A stretch of 64,000 nucleotides of DNA. Origin: Mesorhabditis belari (lineage: Eukaryota; Nematoda; Chromadorea; Rhabditida; Rhabditidae). The stretch is from contig CAUEEP010000211.1 in the NCBI GenBank assembly GCA_958450365.1, positions 1,054,001-1,118,000 of the forward strand, given 5' to 3'. Position numbers and translations under genes: made by a program. The notes below the pieces were generated by a model that saw nothing but the letters and a program-made list of their open reading frames with translations, had not been told where the DNA came from and searched no databases. Of this stretch, positions 1 to 11,110 are shown one piece after another (the first letter of the stretch is position 1; each line of letters starts with the position of its first letter).

Positions 1-510
1 TTCCTTATCACTAAATGAATGCACTTGAGCAAAATGTAAGCCGTAAATTTAGTAAATTAAAGAAGAAAAGTTGAGAAATAAAGATTTATCACTTCGATCA
101 TCGCCTTCTTTATCGGAAATTTGCCTCCTTTTATCCATCACTAAAATAAAAAGATTTATTTCGAGAACAGCATATCAAATAATGAAAAACACAAAAGAAA
201 GTCTCAAATGATCGTAAAATTATTTCCAATATATTTGGAGCTTTTCAAAAACTAATTTCTCTTTTTGCTTCACACGGAGTAGCACGTGTGGAACGGGCAA
301 AAAAAAACGAGACAATGATGCCTGTGTAAATCGATGTCCAAAGGGGAAAAGAACACAGAATGATCAACAAAACACAAAGAATGAGCAGCGAGCAGATTGG
401 TTTTGTAGGAAATAAAATTTCAAGTTTAATACTTGTTATATTAGGGATGGGAAGTCGAAATCTAAGCAGAAATGTCTTAAACGAGTCACTGGATCTGTAA
501 GTCACGATAG
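1..510. other. gene-free AT-rich sequence
   Basis: No coding exon, RNA gene or repeat structure could be supported here. The one long open frame, on the minus strand at 245-505, has no recognisable domain and is hydrophobic because of T-rich sequence. Confidence 0.5.
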
Positions 511-668
511 AACGGACTTCTAAGGCTTCTAAGGACGGACTTCTAAGGCTTCCTAAGACGGACTTCTAAGGCTTCTAAGAACGGACTTCTAAGGCTTCTA
601 AGAACGGACTTCTAAGGCTTCTAAGGACGGACTTCTAAGGCTTCTAAGGACGGACTTCTAAGGCTTGT
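511..668. repeat. 23-bp tandem repeat (about 7 copies)
   Basis: Units of the form ACGGACTTCTAAGGCTTCTAAG repeat head to tail with one- or two-base length changes. The array is not inside any recognisable gene. Confidence 0.9.
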
Positions 669-1206
669 AGTAGGCTTTTAGTAAAGCCTCAAGCTATCAT
701 GCCTGGTCTAGCACGTAATAGAAATATCGATAAAAGATTATATCCTTACAAATGCTCCAATTTACTACAGCTATTTATAATTTAAGAAAAACGCGCAGAA
801 CTTGTGTAAACTTTTGAAGGAGCTCATTTGTCGAACCAATTTTGGTAAAGCCAATAGGTTCAACAATTGTGATCGCGTTCACCTGCATTTGTTTGATGCT
901 TATTTATACTCTCATTCTCGCGCTCAAAGAACATCCATTTCCTCTACGTGCTTTTCTTCCTTTTATCATTTGATTGTTTGATCTTTATGATAAAAGGGGA
1001 AGAGAATTTCTCAATTTTTGATTTAAAGAACAATTGCAGAAAATAGAAACAGCATAAAGACTATAGAGAAATCGGCTAGAAACAAAAAAATATTTGAATT
1101 GATAAGAGAAAAGATATGTCTGGCGAGATTTCAAAGGTGTAAAAAAGGTAAAGTATTCTTTAAATACTAGTATTAGTATAATTTAATATCGAAAAGTGAT
1201 AAATAT

Positions 1207-1976
1207 TAGGGTGGTGCAAAAGAAACTGCCGATTTGACGGTAAATTTTAAAAAAGATGGCGTTCGATGGTGACATGATCACAATGGAATATTCTCGCAAG
1301 ATCTCGAGCAGATTGGCATGGATCGGCCTGAATAACGTCCCTCAGCTTGGCTTCGTTCACGACTTCTGGCCTCGAACGGTGCTCGTAATCTTCCAAAGCC
1401 TCGTCTCCCTCTCGGACGTTGAAACCAAGTCTGACACTGCCTGAGAGACGAACTGCCATCTCCGAAAGACAGAGAACGAGCAGCACAGAGAGAACGATGC
1501 GATTCGGCAGCAGACTTTCCAATTTTGAAGTTAAACAGTAATGCTGCTCGTAGCACAAATGGAATATTTTCGCAAGATGTCGAGCAGATTGGCAGGGTCA
1601 GCCTGAATAATCCCTCAGCTTGCTTCGTTCACAACTTTTGGCATCGAACCGTGCTGGTAGAGAGACACTGCCTGAGAGACAAACGGTCATCTCCGAAAGC
1701 AGCACAGAGAGAACGATGCGATTTGGCAGCAGACTTTCCAGAATTTCCCAGAAGTTAAACAATGTGCTGCTCGTAGCACAAACTTTTGCTCGACCATAAT
1801 CTAAATAAAAAATATAAGCATTTTAAAATAAAATAAACAAAAACCAAAAAATTCAAATGTCGAAATAAATAGCAAACAAATATGCGAACAAAACATAAAA
1901 GAAATAATGCCGTTAGCATCGCTCGCTTCTGATAAAAGAGCTGATACCCATCGGCAGTTTCTTTTGCACCACCCTA
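1207..1976 (-). mobile_element. internally deleted mariner-like element
   Basis: The element runs between two TA dinucleotides and has inverted ends of about 27 bp (GGGTGGTGCAAAAGAAACTG at the left, its reverse complement at 1951-1974). This is the usual mariner layout of a TA target with a GGTGCAAAA-type terminus. The interior carries only the helix-turn-helix part of the transposase on the minus strand, present twice (about 1280-1558 and 1560-1790). No DDE/DDD catalytic region is visible, so it cannot encode an active enzyme. Confidence 0.8.
1247..1558 (-). pseudogene. mariner transposase N-terminal fragment
   Basis: Two overlapping minus-strand frames together read like the N-terminal DNA-binding half of a mariner/SETMAR-type transposase. 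One frame gives the first helix-turn-helix (LLFNFKIGKSAAESHRSL, then RQCQTWFQR). The other continues with DEALEDYEHRSRPEV and the second helix-turn-helix ending in HCDHVTIERHL. A frameshift separates them. A diverged second copy lies immediately upstream on the plus coordinates (1560-1790). The fragment stops before the catalytic core. Confidence 0.75.
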
Positions 1977-2254
1977 ATAGTTACAGTGTAACTTACAATG
2001 AGCTTGAAAGTTGAAATTTCAAATCTTGGGATTATTTATTGAGGTGCAAACTTTTTACAAACAAAATCCTGATGCCAAATAAATGAGGCTTTCTTTTTTG
2101 CTGAAAATTTGGTGTTATTAAATTGAATATCTTTAGATTTGAAAGAAATTTGTCAGCAAAACAGTTAAACGGCTGAATATCTTTAAAAGAAGTAAGTCAA
2201 TGGGTTTGAAAAGGGAAAATTGACAGCTAGATACCGTAAATACTGTAATCGTAC

Positions 2255-2743
2255 CGGGAGTGGGACAAATGCGGCCTTTTTTTTGCGCACCCGGACATTT
2301 GCGCACCTTTTTTTCCGCACTTAGCCCATTAGCGCACCTTTTTTCGCGTTTTAAAAAAAGCTCTAAAAGCTAAGATTAACCAATTTCTATTCCAAAAGTT
2401 GTTTTTCTAGGTAATTTGAGGGCGTAGAATCGAAATTTTGGCATATCAGAGCTTGCGGAAGCGAACGGACGCAGTTATACAAAGAGAAAAATCGAATTTG
2501 AATTTCTGTAATTTGATCTAGCCGCTTTGTCTTTCAAATTGGTTCCACAAGCTCTGTTATGTCAAAATTTGAATTCGACACCCGCAAATTACCTAGAAAA
2601 ACAACATTTGGAATAGAAATTGATTTGGAATAGATATTAGCTTTTTAGAGCTTTCTTTAAAACGCGAAAAAAGGTGCGCTAATGGGCAAGGTGCGCAAAT
2701 GTCCGGGTGCGCGAAAAAAAAGGTCGCATTTGTCCCACTCTCC
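2255..2743. mobile_element. long palindromic MITE (foldback), about 490 bp
   Basis: The ends are inverted copies of one another: CGGGAGTGGGACAAATGCGG at the left and a GTCGCATTTGTCCCACTC block at the right. The match continues inward through GCGCACCCGGACATTTGCGC and an AAAAGCTCTAAAAGCTAA block, so nearly the whole element can fold on itself. There is no coding capacity. Partial relatives occur at 2828-2920, 21900-22150 and 41425-41464. Confidence 0.85.
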
Positions 2744-2827
2744 TAACATCAACTCAACTTCTAATTTAGCATATCACTTTGTTTTTTTTTTTCTTTTTAT
2801 TGTTTTGATTTTAAACTTTTCGCAAGA

Positions 2828-2920
2828 TGTCGTTCGCGGAAGCGAACGGACGGAGTTATACAAAGAGAAAAATCAACAATTTTCTGTAATTTGACCTAGC
2901 CGTTTTGTCTTTCAAATTGG
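2828..2920. repeat. partial copy of the MITE interior
   Basis: The segment containing GCGGAAGCGAACGGACG and the following TTATACAAAGAGAAAAATC repeats the interior of the adjacent palindromic element at about 2455-2560, without its ends. Confidence 0.75.
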
Positions 2921-3467
2921 TATGTCCACGACGAAGCGATCGAACAGTATGTCCTCGACGAAAGCGTTTTCTAAACCTTGTCATTTCCCCGATCACCATA
3001 ACCTCCTAGTTCTTGTCAATATAAATTTTGGAATGATTTTGTAAGAATTCATAAAGAATATCAAAAGATCAAAAAAGTAGATTGATTGGATAAAAATAGA
3101 GACAAGATTACGATAGAAAGAAAAAGCGGACAAAGCTTAGACAGCTTAGAAAACGCAGCAATTGAAATTTCAGTGCAATCAACGCTTTGTCAAAGCTTTA
3201 CACCGATGAGCTCTATCAGTACGCGCCACTGCCACCTCGTTCTCGTTCGAAAATCGGTCACAATGCAGAAGTCCGTGAATAAATTTTGATAGTACTTCAT
3301 CAACGCATCAATGTACAGCTACCTCTTCTGCTCGCTAAGCCCCGTAGCTTTTTGGTAACAGGCTTCAAAATTTGTGGTCAAAATAATGCCTGGCAGACGC
3401 GTAAGTGAAACTGTACTATGGCACTACTGCACAGTACTATGGTCAAAATTTTTCAAATTTGGTTTAT

Positions 3468-3800
3468 TAACAATTTGGTTGGGTCAGTTAATAGGCCGGC
3501 TGAGTACAGCTACTTAGTACAGTACAATTAGTTGAACTACAGTGTACTATGGTTCTAATAATAGAGCTATTAGAGTGCAATCTTCTACCTTGAAACTATA
3601 GTTCTATGTATCTACCGTAAATACTGTAATTGAACCCCACCCCTCTAATAGTACCCCTCTAACAATTTGGTTTGGGTCAGTTCATAAGCCGGCTCAGCTC
3701 CTGTACTTTAGTAGAACAACAGTGTACTATGGTTCTAATAATAGAGCTATTAGAGTGCAATCTTGTATCTTGAAACTACATTTCTATGTATCTATGTATG
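3468..3800. repeat. two direct copies of a ~145-bp block
   Basis: AACAATTTGGTTGGGTCAGT through TAGAGCTATTAGAGTGCAAT and the following TCTATGTATC occurs at about 3468-3617 and again at about 3660-3800 with a few substitutions. Between them lies a TACCGTAAATACTGTAAT end typical of the MITE family also seen at 33.1 kb. Confidence 0.75.
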
Positions 3801-4239
3801 ATTTTTCAATAGTTTCCTTTTTGTGAAAATGTTTAGTGTCAAATTTTCGTCAGCGACAAAGACACTTGCTATAAAAGATACTTAGTCAAAGTAACGTCAA
3901 AGTGAATGATGTTTTTGTCGTAAAACAATTCATTTAATATTCATTTAATATTCAATTTTAAAATAAAAAAAAAAAACAAAATAATAATATTAATCTTCAT
4001 TTAATATTCATTCGATAATTCAAATTTAGAGAAATACCAAGTGAAAGACAGTAAAAGAATTTGTTTGTTGATCCATTAGCATCCAAAAGCTAATCCATTT
4101 TTTCATCAATTTAAATTCATTTTTTATCAATTTAATTCATTTTTCATCAAGTTACAATTCATTTTCCATCAGGAGTTAAATTCATTTTTCACGTCTTTTA
4201 TTGAGAGTTTGACTGGTGAGGTTTAGAGAGAAAGGCCAA

Positions 4240-5110
4240 AAAAAGAGAAAAACAAACTCTTAGTTGTGTCAATGTTGATTTAGGGATAGGGCCTGGGGGT
4301 ACACACACACACACACACACACAAAACCTTCCTTAGATACCCACGAAGTTACGCTTGGATGCTTCGAATTCTGTAGAATTCCTAAATTCTCAAATTCCCA
4401 TCTATCTATCTATCTATCTAAAGTTACATGTTTAATCGAATCTATAAATTTTCCTTCAATTTCTTGAAATGTTCTTCAATTTGTTACATTATTGGAGTCA
4501 AAAAATTGGAATATTAGACTCTGGGTTGGTTTTGGGTTTAAAACGTCTTGTCCAACATCTTGTCCAACATCTTGTCCAACATCTTGTCCAACATCTTGTC
4601 CAACATCTTCTCAAACATCTTGTCCAACATCACCTCTATTGAGTGCGGCGGAAAGTTTTGAACCCAGTAATTTCCAGTTTTGTACACTACTCCCCCACCC
4701 GCAGCACTGGCTTTCAATACCTGATTAAAGGGTTAACAGTACCTAGTCCTAATCCCTGACCATTCCCACTTCTTCCCCGTCACCTCATCAAGAGGTCGCG
4801 GTATCGTTGAGATGATTAGGAGAGGACACGTCTCTCAAGATGACAGTGAAGAGGAGAAGATCACCGGTTCCGTGTCCTTTTCCTTTCCCTTCCCTTTCCC
4901 TTCCTTTCCTTTCCCTTTTGCCATTCCGAATCAATGTTTGCCTATTTGTCCCCTTTTTGTCAATCTTTTTGATTCGTTCCGATCTTTTTCTTCTTTCTTT
5001 TTCTTTTGCCGAAGGTGTTCACAGGTCCTACTTCTGTCACTTCCCGGTTGTCTTTCTGGGGGAGAGTTCTGTCGGATAGCTGAATATCTTATCTTTATTG
5101 AGTAATAAGA
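4240..5110. repeat. cluster of simple and short tandem repeats
   Basis: In order: an (AC)n run at about 4303-4323, a (TATC)n run at about 4399-4421, at least six copies of a 15-bp unit TCTTGTCCAACATCT at about 4547-4635, and a TTTCCCTTCCC-type pyrimidine tract at about 4865-4920. No gene is supported. The open frames over these repeats are low-complexity artefacts. Confidence 0.85.
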
Positions 5111-6355
5111 TACTCTATATTTGTATACTGTAGCAAGTATTTAGATTCAGTCAAAGCAAGTCAAAGCAATATTCAAAGCCTTGGATATCTTTGAATTACT
5201 GTCACCTCCATTGCTTTTACAGTAAGCCGAGATTTTTTCGAATTTAGTATTCAGGAAGAATGATATCCAATTGAGTATCTTTTTCCGGAATACTGTATTG
5301 AGGAAATAGACAGGATTGTAGTAAAAATTATTTTAAAAAAAAATAAAAATAATGAAAAACTTAACATTTTTAACATTGAATTTAAAATATTCATTCCAAT
5401 GTGATCTTGTCCATTTCAATCTCTTATTCAAATCATCTAAAAAGTCATTTATTTCAAAAATTCTGTTTTGACAACTTTGAATCGAATCCTGTTTTTTCAC
5501 TAGCTGTTTTCTAGCAAAGCAAAGCAAAAAAAGAAAAGCACTGTGCTCACTTCGGGTCTAGACATTTTCATCAAATCCTCAAAGCAAAATAAATAGCAAT
5601 ATTTGCCTTGTTTACAATATTGAAAAACCTGCAAAAGTCCCAATTTGAAAAGCATACATTTGCTTAGTTTTGGTAAAATCTTATTATTAAAATCTATTAA
5701 TCTATTAAAAGATACATTTGCTTGTAGAAATACCGGAGTAGTATACCCACAGTGTACATTCCAAAGCCTAAGCCTAATACCGGAGTATTTCTACAGGCTG
5801 CAAGCTTTTCCATCTAGCTGAATTTCCCCTGATGCTCTATTGCCTATCTTATTCCATATTCTCAAAATTCTCCATTTCCACCAAATAATCCATGAAGTCC
5901 GTGTTAGGCTACCGATTTGACGATTCGGGAGGGGACTGGCGCGGAAAAGCGGCTCTCCCGAAAAGGCTTCACCAGGCCAGGTCTATTTTGGCCTTTTTTT
6001 GGTCTGTTTTTGGTCTATGGATCCTTTCGACTCCTTGTCGGGAATGGGGCTTACAGATCGGGGGAAAAAGGGGTATTGTGCAGCTGGGAGACTGGTGGGG
6101 GTGACAGTCAACACTGTCGTCGTCCCCCCCCCCCTTCCCTTCATCATTTAGAAGACAAAGGATTTCATTATTTGTTTGTTTTTTGTTTAAATTCTTGAGT
6201 TAAATCCAACTTTACACGAACTCGTTGGGAACTTATTTCCTTAGCTCTTTAGTTCTTTATCTTTTAGCTTCAGTCAAACGGCGAGTTACTCTTTAGAAAG
6301 CAAAGTCGTTTGCTTAAAATGGATTTGGCGAAATGCACAATCAATCACTAATACT
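5110..6355. other. no gene recognised
   Basis: A stretch of more than 1 kb without convincing exon structure. Open frames at about 5892-6198 overlap each other in different frames and show no domain. A run of C at 6126-6136 precedes a T/C-rich stretch. Confidence 0.45.
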
Positions 6356-6357
6356 CA

Positions 6358-6606
6358 TCCCACCCGCATAATGACGGTGCGGGAGTGTTACGTAGTCTAG
6401 CTTTGAACGAGTTTTTCCCGACACTGGTTTATGCTAAAATGCGCGCCGTAGGGTATCAAAAATAGCCCTGAATTTCAGCTATTTTTATAAAAATTTTTTA
6501 TTTTGATATCAAAGACGCATTTTTTGAATTAAAAATGAAATACTATAAAACTCTTGCGACTACGCGACTGTACGAGGGCGGTTAGGGTACTATTACAGTA
6601 TTTACA
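6358..6606. mobile_element. MITE copy related to the 33.1-kb element
   Basis: This interval matches 33138-33405 in inverted orientation: a GACGGTGCGGAGTGTTACGTAGTCTAGCTTT-like stretch, then ATAGCCCTGAATTTCAGCTA, an AAGACGCATTTTTGAA-type stretch and a right end GGGTACTATTACAGTATTTAC. The left end is degraded. Confidence 0.7.
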
Positions 6607-6720
6607 GCATGTCTTATACAAAAATTCATTTCTTTTATTTGCTAAAGTTTGTTTTTTATGGTTTCATATTTTTGATTAATTTGTTCTAATTCTAAATTTA
6701 TTTCCTCATTACAAATTTCA

Positions 6721-6799
6721 GGGCAAAGATGTTGATGTGCTTGAGCTTGTGCTTCAAAAACTCGACGAGAAGATGCACCAAATGGAGATCAAACAATGA
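6721..6799 (+). CDS. possible 3'-terminal exon of an unrecognised gene
   Basis: After a good acceptor (AAATTTCAG) the frame reads GKDVDVLELVLQKLDEKMHQ and ends a few residues later at TGA. This looks like an amphipathic or coiled-coil C-terminus. No upstream exons could be found within the preceding few hundred bases, so it could be the end of a gene with a long intron, a remnant, or chance. Confidence 0.25.
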
Positions 6800-6804
6800 G
6801 TACG

Positions 6805-7990
6805 TGAGTGATTTTGGTGTTTTTTTGAGGGTTTAGATTGTTTTAGCTTCAATTTTACTGTTTTCACAGTAATCTTTCGTCCTAATAGTGAGATTATTGT
6901 AGTGAACTGGGGTAGGGTGGTCTTTGATTATTAGAATTTGACGGCTGTACCAACTTTTTTTGATTCTAGCAAGTCGGCAAACTTGTTCAGCGGCTCAAAA
7001 CAAATAAAAAATGAAAAAATCTTTGAATATTCTACTAAATCTTGGTCAATTTGAGTTCTTTGAAAGAGCTTTTTAAAGAACTGATTGACAGAAATCGATT
7101 CTTCGGCTTTCATTTATACCCCTTCAAAACAACTCTTGCCTCTGTCACTTGTCCAAAGCTTTTGCTACCTTTGCTATATCTTTTCCAAGCTTAATCCATG
7201 CATTCCACTAAATTCAAATTTCATTTGCTTCCAAAGAAACTTGAAATCTTGAAATCAATGACAATCTCCAGATAACCCCTGAATCAAATTTTTCAACTTT
7301 GTTCATTGAAATCTTCAATGACAAATGCATTTGGTTAACTTCCGGATAGCATCTTTCCGCTTCTTTTCTCAAAGAACTTTCATTCTTGAACTCGAACTGG
7401 GTTTGAATGAACAATTCAATGAGCCCCCTCATTTCTCTCTTTTGCAAACGCCTCATTGCTATGCACACCCAGAAATGATGCGCTCTTTTTTCAGTGTTGA
7501 GGTGGACAGGGACACACAACTCTGTCATAGAGCCAAAATAAGCCCTATCTTCTTTGTTTTGATTGATTTGATTATAAAATTTTATCTAGTTAGCTGTCAA
7601 AAAAAGATTCATTGTAGAAAATCTTTCAACGTTTCAATATAATCCGTAACTTCTAAAGGTTAAGCAATCCGTATCAATCTTGGGGAAAGGTCTTGAAACT
7701 TTTGAAGATAAGTGATTCCGAAAAATCTTCTGTTGAATCAATTTACCCACTGCTTGGTGGCCCTTTTAAAATGGAAAAGGAAAAGGGCTGCCACGAAAAT
7801 GCTTCTGAATTAAAAATTTCTATAAATAGAATGTCTCCGGAATTTTTGGTAAAGCGTTTTCAGTTTTGAAAGCTTTCTATTTCTTTGACCGTTTTTCATC
7901 CTCTACTTATCCAATTTTTCTATTTTATTTAGCCCGGGGATCTTGTGAGAAATGTCCAATTGCTAGCCAATCCTCTCTTCCTTCTGTACA
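6805..7990. other. no gene recognised
   Basis: AT-rich sequence with overlapping open frames on both strands (about 6931-7642) and no recognisable domain. It probably includes the upstream region of the TBC gene that starts at 7993. Confidence 0.4.
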
Positions 7991-7992
7991 AA

Positions 7993-10703
7993 ATGAGTCG
8001 TTGGTCTTCTTCATCAACACCCGGAAGGTTTCTTATTCATCTTTTTCTTTTTCAATCCTTTTTTTCATTTCCAGTGTTCGTCCTGTTTATGGTGCTCAAC
8101 ACCCACCTTTGAAAAGCCTTTCCAGGAGCCCAGTGAAACAAAAGACTCAAATTTGAGCAAATCACCGCCGAACAAATTGCCGATTATGCAACTAGGTTTG
8201 GAAGTTTGATTTTTGGTTGAATTCCTCACAAAACAGAGTTCAAAATCTATTTTAAGGGTTAAATTTGGCTCTGCTATCTTTACTTAATTTATAAATTTAG
8301 TGTATCCGACATACATGGGACTCTCGTGTGGTGTTGGATCAAAGAAGTACGGCGTGTGCTAGTGCGGCTCGAGGATTTTGGCAGCTCACGCGGCAGCGGC
8401 AGCTCGAGACGATGCACGCCCCTCCTGTTTCGACAGCGCCCACTGAACAGCAGAGTACAAAAGCCATGCAACGATTGGCCATCCAGAAAGGTATGCTTTT
8501 CAAAAAAATCGTTTTATATCTTAACGTAGCTATTATTAATCTTTGTGAAAGTAAAGAAACTCAAACTGAATTATTCAATTTAGAGCCCTTGCCATCTGCA
8601 TCAGCCCAATCGCAAAGCCAGTAATTGCCCCATCACCAATCTACCCCGCCTCCCCGAAATCTCCACCGATGATAAAATGCATCCAGATAAAGGTGGGAAA
8701 ATTTGAACTACAGTTGAGTCTCGTTATTGAACTACGGAAGGAATCCTAAAAAATCCGGTTACTATTGAGGCTAGTTCACTATCCAGGTGTTCACTAACGA
8801 GAGTATCGACTGCATTTATGAACTATCTAAGAACATTAACTTTAGGAAAAGACAAAGATGTGGCTCGTTTTGATCGTTTGCGGAAAGTGCTTGGCGCAAA
8901 GAAGAATAGTGGTGGAGCAGATGGGAGAGCCGATTCACCACCAGCTGAAAAATTAGTGAGTGTTTCGCTTAAAGTTGCTTAAATGGTATATAGTTATCAT
9001 TCCCTTATCTGCCACTTTAGATATGGAAAAAACTACGAGAAGACTGTTGAGATGGGCATTCCGCACAAATTGAGACCGACAGCCTGGAGACTTTTATCGG
9101 TAAGACTTAGACCTTATAGTTAGCAGTATTTCTTGACAATATCAAACCTAAGTGAAGAGCCATATTAAACAGATATATGAAGTTATAATCTTAGCAAGCA
9201 AATTTAGGGTTACTTCCCACCGAACATTGATCCGAAGAAAAGTGACGTTGCAAAGACCATGAAGAACTCTTTGGCATTATGTTGAACAGTATTTTCACAC
9301 ACGATTTGACGATCATCATAATGACACTTTTAGACGGGTTTATTCATATATATCACTATTTTGTAGGTAATCGCTTATCATTTATTTTAGGTCACATTAT
9401 TGACATCCCGAGAATGTGCCCGCTGATCCCGTTATTTCAACCGAAGCGTTCGAGAGGTATTTTTAACATTTTCTAGTAGTAAGCGTTATGTAAAAATTTA
9501 AGTGTTCTGCAAGAAGTGGGTATATATTTATTTTCAAAAATTAGATGTTCGAGAGGATTCTCTACATTTGAACGATCCGCCATCCACGGCAAGCAGTTGC
9601 GTGCCGGGAATCAATGATCTTGTCACTCCGTTTTTTGTCGTCTTTCTGAGGCGAATTCACATTCCACAACACGTTGAGGTAATATTTTATGAAACAAAGC
9701 GTTAGAAAACTAAACCCGACGTTTGAGTAATACTTTGAAAAACGTAGCATGTTGGCGGAGAATTCAATACTTTTTTTAAGTCGGAACTTTTGATGTCTCC
9801 ACAACTACCGAGGGAACAAATCGAGCTTGTTGAAGCGGATAGTTTTTGGTTGGGTTTTTCAAAAGCTTGGTGATGTTTGTGTTTTAAATACAAATCAACA
9901 AATACTATTTTCTAGGTGCGTTTCTTCACTCCTCCCGACTCGATCCAAGACAGCACACACCTTTGCTCAACCGGGAATTCAACGCAAAGTCCTTCAGCTG
10001 AAACATTTGATGAGCAGGATTTGATAGTCAGTTTTTATCTATTGATTAAAAATAATGTTTAATGATAAAATTTCTAGGACCTCTTCATCTCGTCATTTGG
10101 AAGGAAATCAAGTCGAATACTTGCAATTTGCGGGTTTCCGATGGATGATGAACAACTTGTTGATGCGAGAGATCCCGTTGAGGAGCAACGATTCGATTGT
10201 GGGACACGTATCTTGTAAGTTCGAAAATTTAAAGAATCCAATAATTTTCTTTAAAATTTGCTAAGTTTCTATGTTTAGGCCGAGCAGAGCAGCTTCTCGC
10301 AATTTCACAGCTACGTGTGTGCGGCTTTTCTCCGCGCGTGGAGTAAACAATTGCAAGCGGAGAGAGATTTTCAGGTATCTATAATTTATTTTATCAATCT
10401 TTGTTTAACTTTCTGTAGTAATGTTCTATTTTAGGGTATCATGATTTTGCTACAAAATCTGCCAACACAGTCGTGGGGTGATCGAGAAATTTGCGAGTTG
10501 ACAGCCGACGCGTATTCACTTCAAGCAGTTGGTTTTTTTGCATTTGAAAATGCTTGCTAATAAAATCTAGTCAATTTTGTTAAAAAAAGTTTACATTATC
10601 CTGTAAGTTTTTTTTTCAAATCCAAACTTCAAAGCAAAATTTTGTTTTTCAGGTGTTTGATGGTGCTGCTCGACATCTAACTTCCGGGCAATCGAGTCCA
10701 TAA
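7993..10703 (+). pseudogene. TBC1D22: TBC1D22-type Rab GTPase-activating protein, frame-disrupted
   Basis: About 14 exons follow the plan of a TBC1D22-family Rab-GAP. Exons 1-2 join as MSRWSSSSTPG then SVRPVYGAQHPPL, a strong match to the family's conserved N-terminus. The TBC domain follows: MGIPHKLRPTAWRLLS (9021-9099), VEQYFHTRFDDHHNDTFRR (to 9337), IDIPRMCPLIPLFQ (9391-9456), MFERILYI then GINDLVTPFFVVFL (9545-9678), ELVEADSFW, HTFAQPGIQRKV, EYLQFAGFRWMMNNLLMRE (10077-10214), then FSQFHSYVCAAFL, ILLQNLPTQSWG and a normal end (stop at 10703). Lesions include TGG to TGA in exon 9 (after MFERILYI), a frame change inside exons 2, 7, 9 and 12, and disagreement at the last junction. Either the gene is decaying or the assembly carries indels. 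It heads the plus-strand gene cluster. Confidence 0.75.
8709..8816. mobile_element. short MITE with Tigger/pogo-like ends, in a TBC1D22 intron
   Basis: CAGTTGAGTCTCGTTATTGA at the left is matched, imperfectly, by the reverse complement of ACTAACGAGAGTATCGACTG at the right. The CAGT...GAAC terminus resembles those of pogo/Tigger-derived elements. It is noncoding and lies wholly inside an intron. Confidence 0.6.
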
Positions 10704-11110
10704 CTCCGAGATTCTTGTGAGGAAATTTGTATATGTTTTTTCTCAATATTCAAATGTACGCTTCATTTACTCTGTGATCACTTTTTTATTGTAAAGAATC
10801 GAACACTTTTTGTCATATTTCTAGTTTTTAGCTTTTCCTTTCCGTGCCTGTTTTGATGAGAAATTAATAATGTAACTTATTGCGCAAATTTCTAAGCTTT
10901 TTATTGGGCTCGTGTGAAATGTATCGTTTTTTTCTGGTGTAATAACATGGCCAGTATATTTCTATTGTACAGTTAGCATAATTTTGGTCGAATAAACGGT
11001 TCTTTAGATGCGAAAAGGAAAATACATGTAAAGATTTTTGTTTTGGAATCAAACAATATTTCTAACACGAAACAAACCTGACTTTCTGGTAGTTATTTTA
11101 TTTTTTTAAG
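10704..11110. other. intergenic spacer
   Basis: Spacer between the TBC1D22-type gene and the transporter. It contains no other gene. It ends with TTTTTTTAAG directly against the transporter ATG, which would serve as a trans-splice acceptor. Confidence 0.5.

Noticed and set aside
511..668. CRISPR-like array
   Set aside because: Head-to-tail 23-bp units without spacers, in a eukaryotic genome: a minisatellite.
4492..4728. Cys/Pro/Thr repeat protein (SCPT units)
   Set aside because: The frame is made by a 15-bp DNA tandem repeat; there is no splice or start context and no homology outside the repeat.
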